This document shows positions 9,665 to 20,252 of a stretch of 64,000 bases of DNA, piece after piece. Each line of letters begins with the position of its first letter. The stretch's first letter is position 1. A program made the translations under genes and the position numbers. The notes below the pieces were generated by a model. That model was given only the letters and a program-made list of their open reading frames with translations, was not told where the DNA came from and ran no database searches. Source of the DNA: Ascidia mentula (lineage: Eukaryota; Chordata; Ascidiacea; Phlebobranchia; Ascidiidae); the NCBI GenBank assembly GCA_947561715.1, contig OX387197.1:1555001-1619000 (forward strand). The letters run 5' to 3'.

Positions 9665-11948
9665 AAGTTTTTATGTAAAATATCGTTTTATGCAACTTTA
9701 ACCAGTTTTTTTTAAATCATGTATTTGTGTTTGCAAACCGCTGTATTTTGTGATAATAGCAGATATCCGCAAAATAGCAATTATTCCTTTTGTCGATTTC
9801 CAACGTGATTCTGCTACGAATTTATAATTCCAATACTACAATAGGTCAGGTTTTGCATTGTGCTCAAGGCATGTGTGCCTTAAGCATCTTGTTTTCCCTT
9901 GTGAATATCAAGTGCTAATCCGCGCTATATGAAGTCCAAAGCAGTCCGTTGCAATCTTCACATGGGCGCCTGACTCGCCAACCCTTTTGGTTTTATCGGT
10001 GCCCAAACTATTTTATGTTTCATGTTCATATACGTTGTAACTTGTAAAAATAAAATAGGTTTGATTTTGTTGATAATTTGGTCTTCGTGGAAGGGAGTGA
10101 TTTTTTTTAAGTGCGTGACCCCTATCATGCAGGTCTGGTTTTGTCAAAATTCGTTTAAATTTGTTATTAAAAACCCCCTCCCCCAGAATATAAGATAAAA
10201 ACAGCCACTACTTCAGGATAAATAAACAAGCATGTATAAAGCAAAATTTACGTTTAGCGAATGCATAAATTATCGATGAACATTAGTACGAAACACCAAA
10301 AGCGACAATTTACTTTAAGGCGAAGAAAAACGTGAGGAGTTAACGGCAAACCTGGATGTGGTGAGAGCTTTTTCTGTGGTCATCAGCCCTTGATCGTGTG
10401 GATAATAAAATTTTTCGTACAACTATAAAAAATCGTAAATGTTAATTTCTTTTGCGCGACTTTGTAAACTAACCTAGAGAATTAGGAGAACAAATTTGGT
10501 TACATTACCTTCTGATTCACATGCTGCGATTTCATATATTTACAAGGCAATAAAATTACATTCTTTGACAATTTCTACTTTGCCTAAACGCAATTAGTTA
10601 CCGCTTTACTAAACGCGTTTTAACAAGTAGATTGATACGGCGACCGGCTTTTGAGATACAGCTGATCAAAGTCGCGTTCTTGCCGCTGCGAACGAAATCG
10701 TATGAAAGCGAGAATATTGTTGGGTGACGTCATACAAGGCGCTTCAGTCGTGCGAGTCCTGGCAGCAAGCCTTATGCATAGGAATGGAAAACATAGTAAA
10801 CCAGATTTAGTATAGTTTTGCATTAAACAGGGGACAACAAGTCAACAAGTGCAGTAAACGGATTTTGATGTTAATTTGAGCTGCAGATAGATGGCCGCTA
10901 TTTCGACCTATATGAAGTCTTATGTGGTTGCATAATAATAAAACAGTTACTGGGACAGGGTGTTCTTGTGGTTAAAGCTTTTGTGATTGCTAACGTGATG
11001 CATGAACTTTCAAAAACACTACAGAAACAATAAACCGTCAATTAAGCAAAAGATAGAAGTAATTCTTTGCTTGGCAGTTGCGTTACCTACGAATTCGTGT
11101 CATAAATGATTAGATTAATTCGCCACAATCAACCACTATAACGCCCGTTAGATACTCCCCGGTTCGTGGAGCGGAAAGTCACACGAGGGAAAGGTCAAAA
11201 CGCGCCTCCTGAACTTCCTCCGAAAATATTCGCAGTTTTTTATTCGGACAAAGAAGACGGTTTCTGTACAAAATGCATCACATCAACAAATGTACTTTAA
11301 ATTTACAATCAATACAGGCTCACCAACTGTTTTCGGAACCGGCATGCAAACGAATAAATTGCTAGTTCAGTGTTACGCCTAAACAAAGATGCAATGTATA
11401 GTCACAAATACCCGCTACGACGTTACACACAATGCTTATCAATTGTTGTGACAACAAACCACAAACACCGCTTTATTAAATGGCACGAACACTCTAAGAA
11501 TAAACAAAGCAGTGCAAGTAACTTGTCTGACTCATTTACTTTCCAATTCAATTTCAATTCAATTCAATTCAATTCATTTTATTTCTCGCAAACGTCAGAG
11601 AATACGCACAACAACTTGCAGCAATCATTTCGATTGGTGACGTGACGAAGTCCAAGGTACAACGAATGGCATCTTAAGCCATTGCGTTCAAATAGCAATC
11701 AAGGTTAACGATAATACAGTTTATCCAATACGCATAAGCAACTCACCGATAATTAAGCTCTTTGCGACATAGAACCGTGCTCCACGGAAGTCAGACACAA
11801 AAAAGGACTTAACCACGTTTTCAGTTCAACAAAACTACCCGTTAACTGTTACGTCACAAACTACAATAGACTGCAACAATTACAGCAGTGAAAGGAAAAA
11901 AGGTACATAAATAGAAATCAGGCAATTGCTGGCAAATAAGATGTAACA
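9665..11948. other. Gene-free 3' flank grading into the LTR of a BEL/Pao element
   Basis: No gene supported; short ORFs here are not conserved as frames among the three copies (this stretch, 22.6-25.3 kb and 57.7-60.1 kb). The right-hand part is the long terminal repeat of the minus-strand BEL/Pao element: on the minus strand it opens TGTTACAT at 11948, just after a G-rich polypurine tract (11957-11949). The other LTR boundary cannot be set from one copy. A hammerhead-element remnant lies at 10879-10910. Confidence 0.55.
10879..10910 (-). other. Old hammerhead-element remnant
   Basis: The minus strand reads AGGTCGAAA, then a TAG...CTA stem III, then TC and TGCAGCT. It is the same 3' module as the intact hammerheads, but the CTGATGA side is lost. 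The same remnant lies at 24259-24290 and 59106-59137. Stem III has TAG/CTA in place of CAG/CTG, a paired change. Confidence 0.55.
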
Positions 11949-12037
11949 TACCCCCCCACAATGTACGAATCCAAGGAGTACATGTCAACACAACAAACAA
12001 ACATCGGACAGTAATTGCGAAAACAGTTCACCCGCAA

Positions 12038-12634
12038 CTAATCACGCATCGCGTCGTCGCGGCACAATAAGCACAATTTTGCGATTGGGCGTCTTAACGC
12101 ACCAGCGTGAGTCTTCACGATCACCTGACGCACAACTCCTTTCCGATCAGGATGTTCCTCAATCACTCGACCCAGGAGCCACTTGCTCCGGGGCTGGTTG
12201 TCATCCGCCACAAGAACCACGTCATTGACCATAAAATTCGAATGTCCACTTGCCCACTTCGATCTGGGCATGAGCGTAGGCAGGTACTCGCGAGACCATC
12301 GCCTCCAAAACTGATCGGCCAGGTATTGTACCTGACGCCACCGGTTTCGATGGTAACAGTCCTTCCCCGTTAACAGTCCTGGGGGCATATTCGGCGCTGC
12401 ACGTTGCAGCAGCAAATGATTGGGAGTAAAGGGCTCCTCATCCTTCGGATCGAACGTCACTGGGACCAAGGGACGGGAGTTTAGGATTGCCTCGACCTCT
12501 ACCATCAGAGTGCACAACCGCTCATCAGACAACGTCTGTTCCGAGAGCAGGGCGTTGAGAATTTTGCGCACAGAGCGTATCATGCACTCCCATACCCCAC
12601 CCATGTGGCTGGCAGTGGGGGGAATAAAACTCCA
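12038..12634 (-). pseudogene. BEL/Pao pol 3' end (integrase C-terminus), truncated
   Basis: Minus-strand frame with [20 protein letters not shown], an [14 protein letters not shown] segment, and the C-terminal region typical of BEL/Pao integrases ([21 protein letters not shown]-like [17 protein letters not shown], then a KLCLL ending). This corresponds to the end of the integrase core plus the DUF5641-type tail. It stops at 12635, where the inverted-repeat transposon begins; the open frame running on to 12706 is transposon sequence. The catalytic Asp residues lie in the missing part. The sister copy at 25417-26310 is longer. Downstream on the minus strand come the polypurine tract and the LTR. 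Confidence 0.8.
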
Positions 12635-13570
12635 CACTGTAAATGCAAACGTGTATGACTTTCCACCTACATGCGTGGTCCAAAAATTATCACCCCATGT
12701 TGTCACATTCCACCCTCAAGGAATGGGGTGTTTTATACCACCCCACATTGTCACACCCTAAAGTTGGTCATATCACACGATTTTAGTTTGTTTTCACCAT
12801 CCTACACAAGTAGTTTCATTGCTTAGTCTCCAGCTGTTTATTTCACATCTAAAGATATGCAAACATAAATGACACTGTAAAATTGCAAACAATTTCAGTA
12901 CTCCAATGCATTTGTGAACGTAAAAGGGGACAGTAATGGATTTTTTTGGAAAGAGGTCGCGTTGAAGAACGAAAATACACACCAATACAAAGCTGCTCAC
13001 ATAGTTCAATTAAATTGTGAATTACAGTTTGTTTAGTACTCTTTGGACAGAGATACAACTGCTATTTTGAAGTTTAAGGATACGACAAATTAATTCAAGT
13101 GATTTTTTGCATGAATTTGGAAAAGAAACATCAAAGACCCAATAACATGAAATCATACACACAAATGCTTGAACCAAATCCAAGCACACACAAATACATT
13201 GATGATCCAAGAACACTTGTATTTTCTCAACATCAAAGGCAGAAATTACAGGATAAGGTGATTTTGGAGTTCCTTCCTACAAAAAATTGTAAAATTTTTA
13301 GGTGTATGTTGAAAATAACCGCCCAACATACGTTTTTTACATGCCTACACACACAAATACTAAATTCTGTTCAGCTTACTTACATTGGTTGTAAAAAAAT
13401 CCTGATAACTATCCCTAAAGATTGTTGGAACATACAGCAATACCTCCAGCATCATTCCTAAAATGAAATTCTTTCAATTTGAATCTGTTTTTAATTTTTC
13501 CCACAAACCTATGCAATCAATTTCTAATTGTTCTCTTGCAATCTAAGAAATGTGTGAAATTGTACCTTAA

Positions 13571-15025
13571 TTAAATTATAGTCGTACCATTTAAAATAAA
13601 TCCGGCTTTTGCAATACACTGCTGAATGTTGCCTGGTGCCAATGTTGGTCTTATAATTGCCTGTAGTTTCTTCTCCTTTTCCTTGAATTCTTTTAAAAAA
13701 GTTTCAAATATCTTTCCTTTATTCAAAACTCTATTGGCTTCACCTATCATCTGTAACATTTTTTAGACTGACTACCTATAGTTATGCTCATCTGATAAAT
13801 GCATTGCTACATGTATACATATACAGTACACACATACATTTCTAAACTGAGAGTGAAGAAGCACAGAAAGTACTTACAATGGTTGGAATTTTCAAAGCTG
13901 GATATACATCAATTAAATCACATACTGTCATACAGTTGGTCAATTTGTCTCTCCTGTCAATAAATGTTCTGTTCATTCTGTCGTCAACTAATAATAGATT
14001 CGGACTGTTTTTTTTTACATTCGATTTGCATCAATTTAATATGCTGCGAAACACTTGCAGCATCTTCCACACAAACATCTCGGGGAATCTTAAAAACAAT
14101 TTGTGAAATTAGCAACTAGGGCAATAGCAATATAATATATCAATTATTAACCTTGACTCGATTCCCACTGGAAGCGACAGTTGCAATGCTACTATTGCTA
14201 CTTTCATGCTCAGATAGTTTGGATGTTTTAGTGAACCCATACTTTTTCTTTTTCATTGCAAAAGTAGCCACGTCGTGAAGTGGTCTTCTCATATCCCTAA
14301 ACCTGGTGCGCAGGCTTTGTACCCACGTACTCTGGAAAAAAAAAGTTTTAAAATATGTATTTGCTTTAAAAACCACATACAATTGGCGAGTAGCTATTCT
14401 TATCTCCTAGAAATGGGTATTTTTTTTTGTTAATTCAAGGCATGCGTTTCTGTACTCCAAGGGTGATGGATACCTAAAAGTAAAAAATATACATGTGAAT
14501 ATAAATATACATGTTTTGCACAAAATAGTCTGTCAAAAAAATTTTTGGCTGCCATAGAGTCAAAAATTATTTGAATTAGTTTTCGACGTGTGTATTCTTT
14601 ACGAGAGGTTGTTCCAGTTTCAACCTCCTTTAACTCCATTATAACATTTACAGGAATATCTGGGAGTTTGTATTCAGAAAACCAATTGCTTGTTTCACAT
14701 GTACTCGAGCTTGAACTTTCTCTGCTAGTGTTCAGACACTCGGGTGTATCTAAATAAAATATAACATAGGAAATTAAAGAGTAATAACGTAAATGAAAAA
14801 TGTTCTACCATCACAATCCAATTTAGCAAGTAACCTCCCTTTTTGTGGGATATTTTCCAAATCTTCAATGTCTACCCAATCTTTAAATTCATTATTATAT
14901 GACTGAAATTTCAATGCTCCCGCAATTCCAAATGCATTTGACACTTCATCATACAGTTCACTCTTCATTCCACATGAAACAATCTTTTTCGAATTGTTAT
15001 ATGTAACATGATAAATAAATGCCAT
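13571..15025 (-). pseudogene. SAMD3-like spliced gene with two homopolymer frameshifts
   Basis: Exons on the minus strand: 15025-14809 (ATG; a PB1-like N-terminus, IYHVTYNNSKKIVSCG...DWVDIEDLENIPQKGRLLAKL), about 14749-14520 (WFSEYKLPDIPVNV; RKEYTRRKLIQIIFD), 14473-14381 (YPSPLEYRNACLELTKK), 14331-14152 (STWVQSLRTRFRDMRRP), 14088-13878 (DDRMNRTFIDRRDKL, VYPALK) and 13750-13571 (stop TAA). This order matches the uncharacterised SAMD3-like proteins abundant in fish genomes; their function is not known to me. The third exon has a run of nine A where one more base is needed to stay in frame, and the fifth exon has a run of nine A with one too many. The donor of the second exon is unclear. Either these are sequence errors in homopolymers or the gene is decaying. 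A region from 12.8 to 13.5 kb shows no supported gene. Confidence 0.6.
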
Positions 15026-15144
15026 TTTAGCTGTTTAAATATAAAAACAAACAACAGTTTACAGTAGTTGTGCATAAAATATGTTACAAGCAATATACAA
15101 CTGCAAGAAAACATCAATGTTGTAAACCATACTATTAAAAAAAT

Positions 15145-15594
15145 TAGTGATGCACCGAAACAGCTATTTTTATATTCGGCCGAAACCGAATATTCGGCAA
15201 AAGTTGCCGAATTAATTCGGCCGAATAAACCGAAACTAATTTTGGTATCCATCTCTTTCAACGCAATAAATTTAAACAAAACATGATGTACTGGATTGGA
15301 TCTAATCCTATCATACAGCCTTTTTGGCGCTTAAAGAATAACCTCGACTTGTTCCAACTGCTATAACTTGGTTTTTATCATTTCTGTGAAAATAAACAAA
15401 TGAAACGAACACAATCCTACAGTTTAAACAAGGATTCTAACCTTTTCTAAACTTTGCGTATCAGCGTTTTATGCAGTAAAAAAGTTTCGGTTTCGGCCGA
15501 ATTTTGCAGAAATATTCGGCCGAAACCGAATAATTGCGAAAACCTTAGTTTCGGCCGAATAAATTCGGCAAACCGAACTTTCGGTGCATCCCTA
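15145..15594. mobile_element. hAT-type MITE, 450 bp
   Basis: Begins TAGTGATGCACCGAAA, ends TTTCGGTGCATCCCTA, and is flanked by perfect 8-bp direct repeats AAAAAAAT (15137-15144, 15595-15602). The interior is rich in TTCGGCCGAA palindromes. It is nested in the 3.95-kb transposon, between its two coding regions. Confidence 0.9.
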
Positions 15595-15606
15595 AAAAAA
15601 ATGACA

Positions 15607-15900
15607 TTATGAGGCTTTAATGCTTAATAACTCTGTGATGTGGTCGAATATAGTACTTTTCTTTGTAGATATACTAATACAAAGCTTTGTGAAGCTTACT
15701 TCATAACAATGTAAATGAGAATTAAAACCCATGGTATCTAGATTTTTTCCATGAATGACTACATTTTCTTTAATCAAAAAAATGTCCTTGACACAAACAA
15801 AAACAGGAATTTTATCAAGCACATCTAAGATGAATACATCATTCTCTTTGTACTCACGACCTTCAAACTTCAGTTTATGTAATGTGCATATTGAGCTCAT
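15607..15900 (-). CDS. Companion ORF of the SAMD3-like gene (C-terminal part)
   Basis: A 97-residue open frame (SSICTLHKLKFEGREYKEND, KIPVFVCVKDIFLIKENVV, MGFNSHLHCYEV). The pattern 'V-KDI-L-I ... V-F/IHG ... FNSHLHCYEV' resembles the C-terminal end of an uncharacterised protein that I recall as often lying next to SAMD3-like genes in fish; this is from memory and not searched. It is on the same strand, upstream of the SAMD3-like gene. Its N-terminal exons were not found between 15.9 and 16.6 kb, so it is probably a fragment. The stop lies 5 bp before the target duplication of the nested MITE. Confidence 0.4.
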   Translation of the reverse strand: MSSICTLHKLKFEGREYKENDVFILDVLDKIPVFVCVKDIFLIKENVVIHGKNLDTMGFNSHLHCYEVSFTKLCISISTKKSTIFDHITELLSIKAS

Positions 15901-16791
15901 TTCAAGTTCTCCAAAAAATTGTACTGGTTATACATTTTCAATATTTTATAGCTATGCAGTACATTATAAAAATAGATATAATTAACAAACCATGCTTGCC
16001 ACTTTTCTCTTTTCTGTAATCGTGGATGTTACTAAATTATGCAGGCTACAAAACTAACAACCCTACCAACAGCCAGCGCGATGCGTAAAAGGAAAGAGGC
16101 AACTGTCCGTCACGTGACGTGATGCCTCATTTTTCACATAGAAATAAAGTCGGTCTTCGTTTTCACAACATAATTCTATTTAAGTGATTTCGGGTTGATT
16201 TTAATGTTGGTTATTCTGATATTTCAGAAATTTAAAACAAGCTGAAAACTGAAATTAGAAAACACAAAGTTCAATCGTTCATAATTAAACACAATGGGAA
16301 CGCGTATACCGAACTTACTACTGCAACAAACTGCCGCGTTTTCATGACACAAAGGCCAATCGCTTTAGGTTTTTAAACTTCTCCTGTATTTAATTGTAAG
16401 GTATCACTTTACTAGATGGAGAATTTACATCAAAGGGTGGTATCACACATCCTCTAAACAAACTTGTGAATACTATTACATTTTAGGTGTAAACTAATGA
16501 CCCTTTTCAAAATTCCACCCCAAAATTACCAGTGGGGTGTTAGTGCACACGCTCTGCTATGTAAAATCCACCTTTTGCGTTTACAGTGTAGGATTTTAGA
16601 ATATCAAGCTCAGTAAAAACCTCAATATCAATAAGTTGACGTCCCGTTGGTTTTACAGCTAGTGTGGAAGATGGATGTTCAAAAGTTTTTGATTTTTAGT
16701 AAAATCTAATTATTCTATTTCGAGTCATAATCAAACAATTCGGATTTTAGTAAAACTTCAATATTCAATCACCACTTGTAAAGAGAAGAAA

Positions 16792-17369
16792 ATGAATCGT
16801 TATTATCGTGTCTACTGGTTGCTGTTCTACTTATCGGTGTGGAAGGTAAGCAAACCCTACCTTAACTAAACCAATAAAAAAATAACTCGACCATTTCTAT
16901 TGTCACATTATTGGTGGCTATAAGTTTACTGTTTCTGAAAAACGGGTTTCTTAGCTGGGAGTTCACCGTGTTCATTACCTGACCACGTGGACAGCTGAAA
17001 CAAACGTGTTGAGAAAGCTTGTCTTATAATGTTCCAACATATTATATTAGGTGGGAAACAAATAGTTGCGCTGTAAGTTGTACTGCACACGCATGAAGTA
17101 GTACAATTGTCCTGCAAACATATTATCGGTTTTAAGAAGTATTCTTAGGTTTCAGGTTTAGCAAAAGCACTGTAATCACACTTCTTGCAACATTTAACCA
17201 TCTCAAGTTTTTTACAGGATGTCGATTACCTCCAACGATCGCTGGAGTTGATTTCTATCCGAAAAAATCCTACTATCTACCTTATGATTTTGTGTCGTAC
17301 TATTGTCCATGTACAGGAAGTATTCCAAATGGTCTAGCGTGGAATTTGTGTCGACCCAGCGGTCATTAG
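16792..17369 (+). pseudogene. Small secreted Cys-rich protein, inverted copy B (frameshifted)
   Basis: Copy of the gene at 965-1572 in opposite orientation. Exon 1 (16792-16845) is one base shorter than in copy A, which destroys the signal peptide frame; the second exon (17218-17369) keeps GCRLPPTIAGVDFYPKK and SYYCPCTGS but has one C fewer in the run after TGTCGA and stops early at TAG 17367-17369. Two frameshifts make this a pseudogene. The intron between them aligns with that of copy A. Position and orientation show it is part of the inverted duplication covering 16.6-18.5 kb. Confidence 0.7.
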
Positions 17370-17905
17370 TTGTTACCATCACCCACGTGCAATAATTAAA
17401 ACGTTGTAAACGTGAAATGGTTGGAGAAGATGAAATAAACAAATTCCAACTACTAGAAGTATGTGTGTTGTAATTAATCCACTGTAAGAGTTAATAAATC
17501 AATTATTTGTTCCAGTCAGGATAATAAATACACGCGGAATTTTTATTATCTGGTTAAATAAATAGTTCACGCTTTAAAAGAATTTCAAAAGGAACTATGA
17601 AATCATTCAATTTCAAAATCGTTAAAGTTTAAAACAGTAACTTTTGATAAGGCACTGATGTAGCCGGTACAAAACTTAATGAAATCAGTGCAAAAACAAT
17701 AAAGAAAAGTCTGTGAAAGCAATGATGGAAATCAATCGAATGAAAAAAACATTTTTACATAACACGGAAAATGGAAAAATGGCAAAGAAACACAAGCGCA
17801 GGCAAATGGACATTTAGGCAATAACAAATACACAAGCTGCCTCATTTATGTGATGCTTGCTCTGGACATGATTGTTTGACCTTGTTTGTGCTTCAAGGTC
17901 ATGGT
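17370..17905. other. Spacer, inverted copy of 459-964
   Basis: No gene seen. It aligns base for base, inverted, with the spacer between the TRPM tail and the small secreted gene in block 1. Confidence 0.55.
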
Positions 17906-19127
17906 TCACGTGGTAATAGGGCAACTTGTGACCTTTTGAAGTTTCGAACTTTTTCTGCTTTTCTCAAGGTTTAACAATTGCTTCACTTGTAGTTGCAATT
18001 CCTGTTGCCTGAAATAAATACATTTAGTTACAGGGCGAATAAAACTTTTAGCGGGATCGAAGCATAAACAACATCTCCTACGTCATAGGCACTTTAAGAG
18101 TCGGTTTAAAGTCATTGTTGTGTGGATTCGAATCCTAACCAACTTACTGCTCAACGATCATTGTCATGAGATGTTCGTCTTTGTCTTCTTCTTCCTTCTT
18201 CTTCATTATCTTCTGGAGGACATGTTGTTCGAACGTGTAAAGTTCCGTCTCCTGTTCCTCACTCACCTTCTTCCCTGAAACGAAGATGATGGGAAGATGA
18301 GGATGATATTCTCACAAACTTGAGGTTGGAATGATCACAAAATTCATATTATTGGATCCATGCTTGTGTATTTTATATTCGTTTGTCAATAAACAACTTA
18401 CTGAAGGCACTGAACCCAACCGGTCCGTTTCTACAAATGTTGATAAACCTGGCGATGTCTTCTAGAATAACAAAAAAAGCGGGAAGCCAAGGTCTGTCAC
18501 AAAACTCTTCAACAACATCGAATCTGTGGTAACTCCAGAATATTCCGGCGCGGTCTTCAATTGTTTGGAATGTGTAACTATAGAAATCATAAACTTACAT
18601 CTACACAACTTGCAAATCATTCATTTCACTTGACCTTGTTCACGGAGTTTAAACAAATTCGACAAAATAACCCAAGATAAATGTTTTTCAGTAATGTTGC
18701 AGGCAGTAGACACAAATACTTTTAACCACACAAGAGTACGAACCTGAACATCGCCATGAGTACATTGAGCATGAGAATGTTCGAGAATAACATGTAGAAG
18801 CAAGTCAACAAAGCCGATACTATCCCGTAACCTGTGGAATTAACAGCAAACTTAAAACAAACTCCATTTTGAAAATTAGCCCACATTGACCGTTCGCAAT
18901 TTGATATCCCACAAATCGAGGCATAATGGGCACTAGCGCCCCCTGGGGACCGTTTGCAATTTGAATTAGACTCCAATAAAAAATTAGCAGGTCACCTTGG
19001 GCCCGAAGTATTTGAACACGAGGTAGACTTGGAAACACCTGATGTACATTGCGAACAAAGCAATACACAGGAATATTTTACCCGCGTACCTTAAGTTGTC
19101 GTTGAACGCTGAGGACCACATTATTCC
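17906..19127 (-). pseudogene. TRPM-like channel 3' half lacking the pore exon(s)
   Basis: Five minus-strand exons: 19127-18996 (S3-S4: FNDNLRYAGKIFLCIALF, then YLVFKYFGPK), 18832-18744 (S6: VSALLTCFYMLFSNILMLN, then VLMAMF), 18577-18402 (YTFQTIEDRAGIFWSYHRF ... RPWLPAFFVILEDIARF), 18274-18148 (KKVSEEQETELYTFEQHVLQ coiled-coil-like tail) and 18008-17906 (QQQELQLQVKQLL, stop TGA). The S6 motif and the FQ..R..LV-type segment after it are typical of TRPM cation channels. Between the first two exons there are only 163 bp, with a duplicated fragment and no S5 or pore sequence, and splicing them directly changes frame (phase 0 to phase 1, immediate TAG). The pore has therefore been deleted. Upstream transmembrane exons are not present in this window. 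Confidence 0.75.
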
Positions 19128-20252
19128 CTGGCCTGGAGACAATACTAAGGTTATATGGCAAGACAACAATGTATTAATTTTTATACAAACACGCCTACAT
19201 TCGTTTATTGTGGATTAAGAATTAATGAGGAACGAAACTTCTACCATGCGGGCATTAGCGCCATTGTGCATTTTCCTTGGAAGTTATCATAACGACAACG
19301 TGGGCATTTCCTGCAACTTATAGTAATTTAAGTGACACGCAAGAATCCAAAACAATGGCAATGACATATATCATGTGAGTACAGGGTGCCATGAACATGG
19401 CATATGTCATGGACAGACGCGTGCGTGGCGCACCAAGACCCATGCAAGCATAGGGTCCTATGAACGCCATTTGATTGCTTTGGAACTGAGGAATTTCTAT
19501 TGAAAGGCATGGTCCTATCCACGTTCTTGCAAATAATTGGCCTTGTTTTTACAGATAAATATGTATATGTTTGTGAAGTTTGTTTCATTACAATGTGATC
19601 TACCCTCTTCCAAATTTTGCCGTCAATTTCCGAACTTTGTCGTAATTACGTCACAACACCAACAGCACAAATGGCAACGTTTACATTAGGGTTTAAGAAA
19701 GACTGTAAGTTTGCAACACAAGCCAAACAATTCGGCGACATCGCCTGAAGAATTCAAGTTGGATTTATGGACAAGTTGCTCTGCCACAACCACATCTATA
19801 TATTTAGTTTCAGATACAATTATTTCCGAAAACGTTTATGTCATTACCTTAATTTTTTATGTCAAAACGTTTATGTCATTACCTGGTTGGGATGTACTGT
19901 TCTAGTTGAACAAACTCCACATACGTATACATATTTATCTGTAAAAGCTATAAATAGACCAAAGCCAATAATTTTAACACTTTTAACATATTTCATATTT
20001 CCCATAAATATACATTTTGTGTGTGTGCAAGTAAATGCAAATTTAAACTAAATTTACCAAGACAACAAATGTCCAGTAACATTCAGGATTTAATGCAAGA
20101 AAAATAATGCAACGTGCCCTGGTTTAGTGTCAGTGCGATTGACTTAACAAAATATATTACTAGTTTATAGATTGTGACTTTCTATTATATAGTGAAACAT
20201 GTAAATCACTTTCCCTTGATGTTTTGGTTTATTGTCATCAAATCTTGTTAAG
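19128..20252. other. Non-coding block upstream of partial kelch copy 2
   Basis: No gene supported. It contains one unit of the 69-bp minisatellite family (about 19360-19470), fragments of the spacer seen at 3.2-3.4 kb and the right end of the MITE of 3492-3652. Around 19.97 kb the sequence jumps from material equivalent to 3.72 kb to material equivalent to 6.7 kb, which marks the deletion that removed kelch exons 1-7. Confidence 0.6.

Larger units (their letters stand above)
12635..16588 (-). mobile_element. 3.95-kb inverted-repeat DNA transposon with SAMD3-like gene
   Basis: Ends are CACTGTAAATGCAAA (12635-12649) and its near-exact inverse ending ...GCGTTTACAGTG at 16588 (14 of 15 match). 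Subterminal CCACCCC/GGGGTGG motifs recur near both ends. CACTG termini are usual for CACTA/EnSpm-like elements, but no transposase of that type was recognised. The left flank is the BEL/Pao frame and the right flank is a different duplicated block, so no target duplication can be read; recombination between copies is likely. Cargo on the minus strand: an ORF at 15900-15607 and a spliced gene at 15025-13571. Confidence 0.6.

Noticed and set aside
10371..10389. CTGATGA followed by GAAA on the minus strand (also in the paralogs)
   Set aside because: Only five bases lie between the core and GAAA, so no stem II can form; a chance match.
13099..13461. 120-codon plus-strand ORF in the inverted-repeat transposon
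   Set aside because: No recognisable motif, AT-driven composition and opposite strand to the element's genes; not enough support.
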